From a virus, in IMG/VR virus record IMGVR_UViG_3300008120_000372, positions 1 to 26,814 of that record: a stretch of 26,814 bases of DNA; one strand, 5' to 3'. Under the pieces are notes generated by a model. The model was not told the origin of the DNA, searched no databases, and was given only the letters and a program-made list of their open reading frames with translations. The position numbers and the translations under genes are program-made. Below, one piece after another: positions 26,316-26,814 of the stretch (its first letter is position 1; every line of letters begins with the position of its first letter).

Positions 26316-26462
26316 GTGGCGAAACGGCAAGCTCCCGAGCAGGAGATTCAGGCGCTAGACAAGTACATTGCCAAACTCGAAGCGGATATCAAGAAACTAG
26401 AACTAGAAATTGCAGAGTGCGACAGAGTCATCGCGGAGTGCGACAAGATTCTAAAGAGCTGA
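26316..26462 (+). CDS. Small coiled-coil protein
   Basis: 48 residues from GTG 26316. AKRQAPEQEIQALDKYIAKL, then EADIKKLELEIAECDRVIAE: clear heptad pattern, a coiled coil over nearly the full length. No ribosome site stands out. Ends in a 12-base convergent overlap with the gene at 26451. Confidence 0.5.
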   Translation: MAKRQAPEQEIQALDKYIAKLEADIKKLELEIAECDRVIAECDKILKS

Positions 26463-26627
26463 TTCGTCGAATAGTTCTTGCGCTTTAGCCATTATCTGGT
26501 CGAGATACTTATCTGTCTCCCACACTTCGTCGCTCAACGGTAGAAAGTTGTGCGCGACTAAATATTCGGTGGCCATTTCTAGCCAGTAATCAAGTTCGTC
26601 GCCGTCGAGGTCTTCGAAGTCACTCAT
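26451..26627 (-). CDS. Hypothetical acidic small protein
   Basis: 58 residues from ATG 26627 (AAGGAGATGG upstream). MSDFEDLDGDELDYWLEMAT, then EYLVAHNFLPLSDEVWETDK. Very acidic, helical. Overlaps the upstream gene by 8 bases. No recognised family. Confidence 0.6.
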   Translation of the reverse strand: MSDFEDLDGDELDYWLEMATEYLVAHNFLPLSDEVWETDKYLDQIMAKAQELFDESAL

Positions 26628-26814
26628 TTTCCATCTCCTTTTGGATTGTGTATGCGCGAGTACCAGGACCAATTGGGGTAACCGCTCGACTAGCAAATTC
26701 GCTAATTAACAAGTTTCTCACCAGCCAGTGAAGCGGGTATGAGTTTGGGTCCTTGGCGTGCTTACGTCGGAACTCTGCACAGTACGATTTTGCCCGCAAG
26801 TTCAAACCAGGGGT
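26620..26814 (-). CDS. Hypothetical protein, 5' end outside the window
   Basis: The frame is open from the window edge to the stop at 26620. Visible: LNLRAKSYCAEFRRKHAKDP, then LHWLVRNLLISEFASRAVTP. A TTG at 26805 is a poor start, so the true start probably lies outside. Basic, helical; no recognised family. Confidence 0.5.
   Translation of the reverse strand, partial: TPGLNLRAKSYCAEFRRKHAKDPNSYPLHWLVRNLLISEFASRAVTPIGPGTRAYTIQKEMENE

Noticed and set aside
1-26814. tRNA genes
   Set aside because: I looked for a T-loop GTTCRANNC with matching acceptor stems in the intergenic gaps and found none that fold as a tRNA.

Overview
Kind of DNA. The window looks like the early/accessory part of a phage (or phage-like element) of an actinobacterium. 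A WhiB-type Fe-S regulator (2456-2779) points to Actinomycetota. At least nine promoters put the -10 box 6-8 nt before the start codon, which implies leaderless mRNAs, a habit of that phylum. Most genes are small, overlapping and unknown, as in phage accessory regions. No capsid, tail, terminase, integrase, tRNA or rRNA gene is visible, so the phage assignment is inferred.

Layout. (1) 1-2779, mostly + strand: small HTH protein, metallophosphoesterase, a proteasome-beta/HslV-like Ntn hydrolase and WhiB. (2) 2787-4196, - strand: two ribbon-helix-helix-type proteins and two replication-associated proteins (helicase-loader-like and initiator-like), expressed from a leaderless promoter. (3) 4262-4803: a + strand promoter, hairpin-rich noncoding sequence and a strong + strand terminator, a candidate ~500-nt structured RNA. 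(4) 4802-12964, mainly - strand: Nmad1-like protein, zinc-ribbon and small unknown proteins, a + strand helicase-associated/sigma4-like regulator, and a MoxR AAA+ ATPase coupled to a HExxH-VWA protein. (5) 12978-23500, mainly + strand: short one- or few-gene transcription units, most with their own TTGACW-N17/18-TANNNT promoter and a hairpin terminator. They encode zinc-binding proteins, a LysM membrane protein, an XRE regulator, a DUF4314-like protein, a transglutaminase-like protein and several hydrophobic peptides of 17-18 residues. (6) 23545-26814: a HARP-SNF2 helicase followed by small unknown genes.

Main observation. Eighteen copies of an intergenic element lie between 4616 and 23163. 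The core is TCATMCRCCACCGTC, or TTCCGCCACCGTC in three copies. In the right half it is followed by AAGAAGAT and a variable structured stretch ending in AGCCCCG. All copies point the same way although the genes between them point both ways. They sit at the boundaries of transcription units and never inside the tightly overlapping operons. The region therefore reads as an array of about 17 gene cassettes separated by a DNA-oriented boundary element, not an mRNA-associated one. One - strand gene (21144-21653) runs open right up to a copy and has no usable start codon, as if its 5' end had been replaced at the element.

How the parts may work together. The left genes would handle early regulation, replication loading and protein turnover. 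The cassette array would supply exchangeable host-interaction or counter-defence functions, each carrying its own promoter and terminator. The MoxR/VWA pair and the HARP-SNF2 helicase are the largest recognisable machines in the accessory region.
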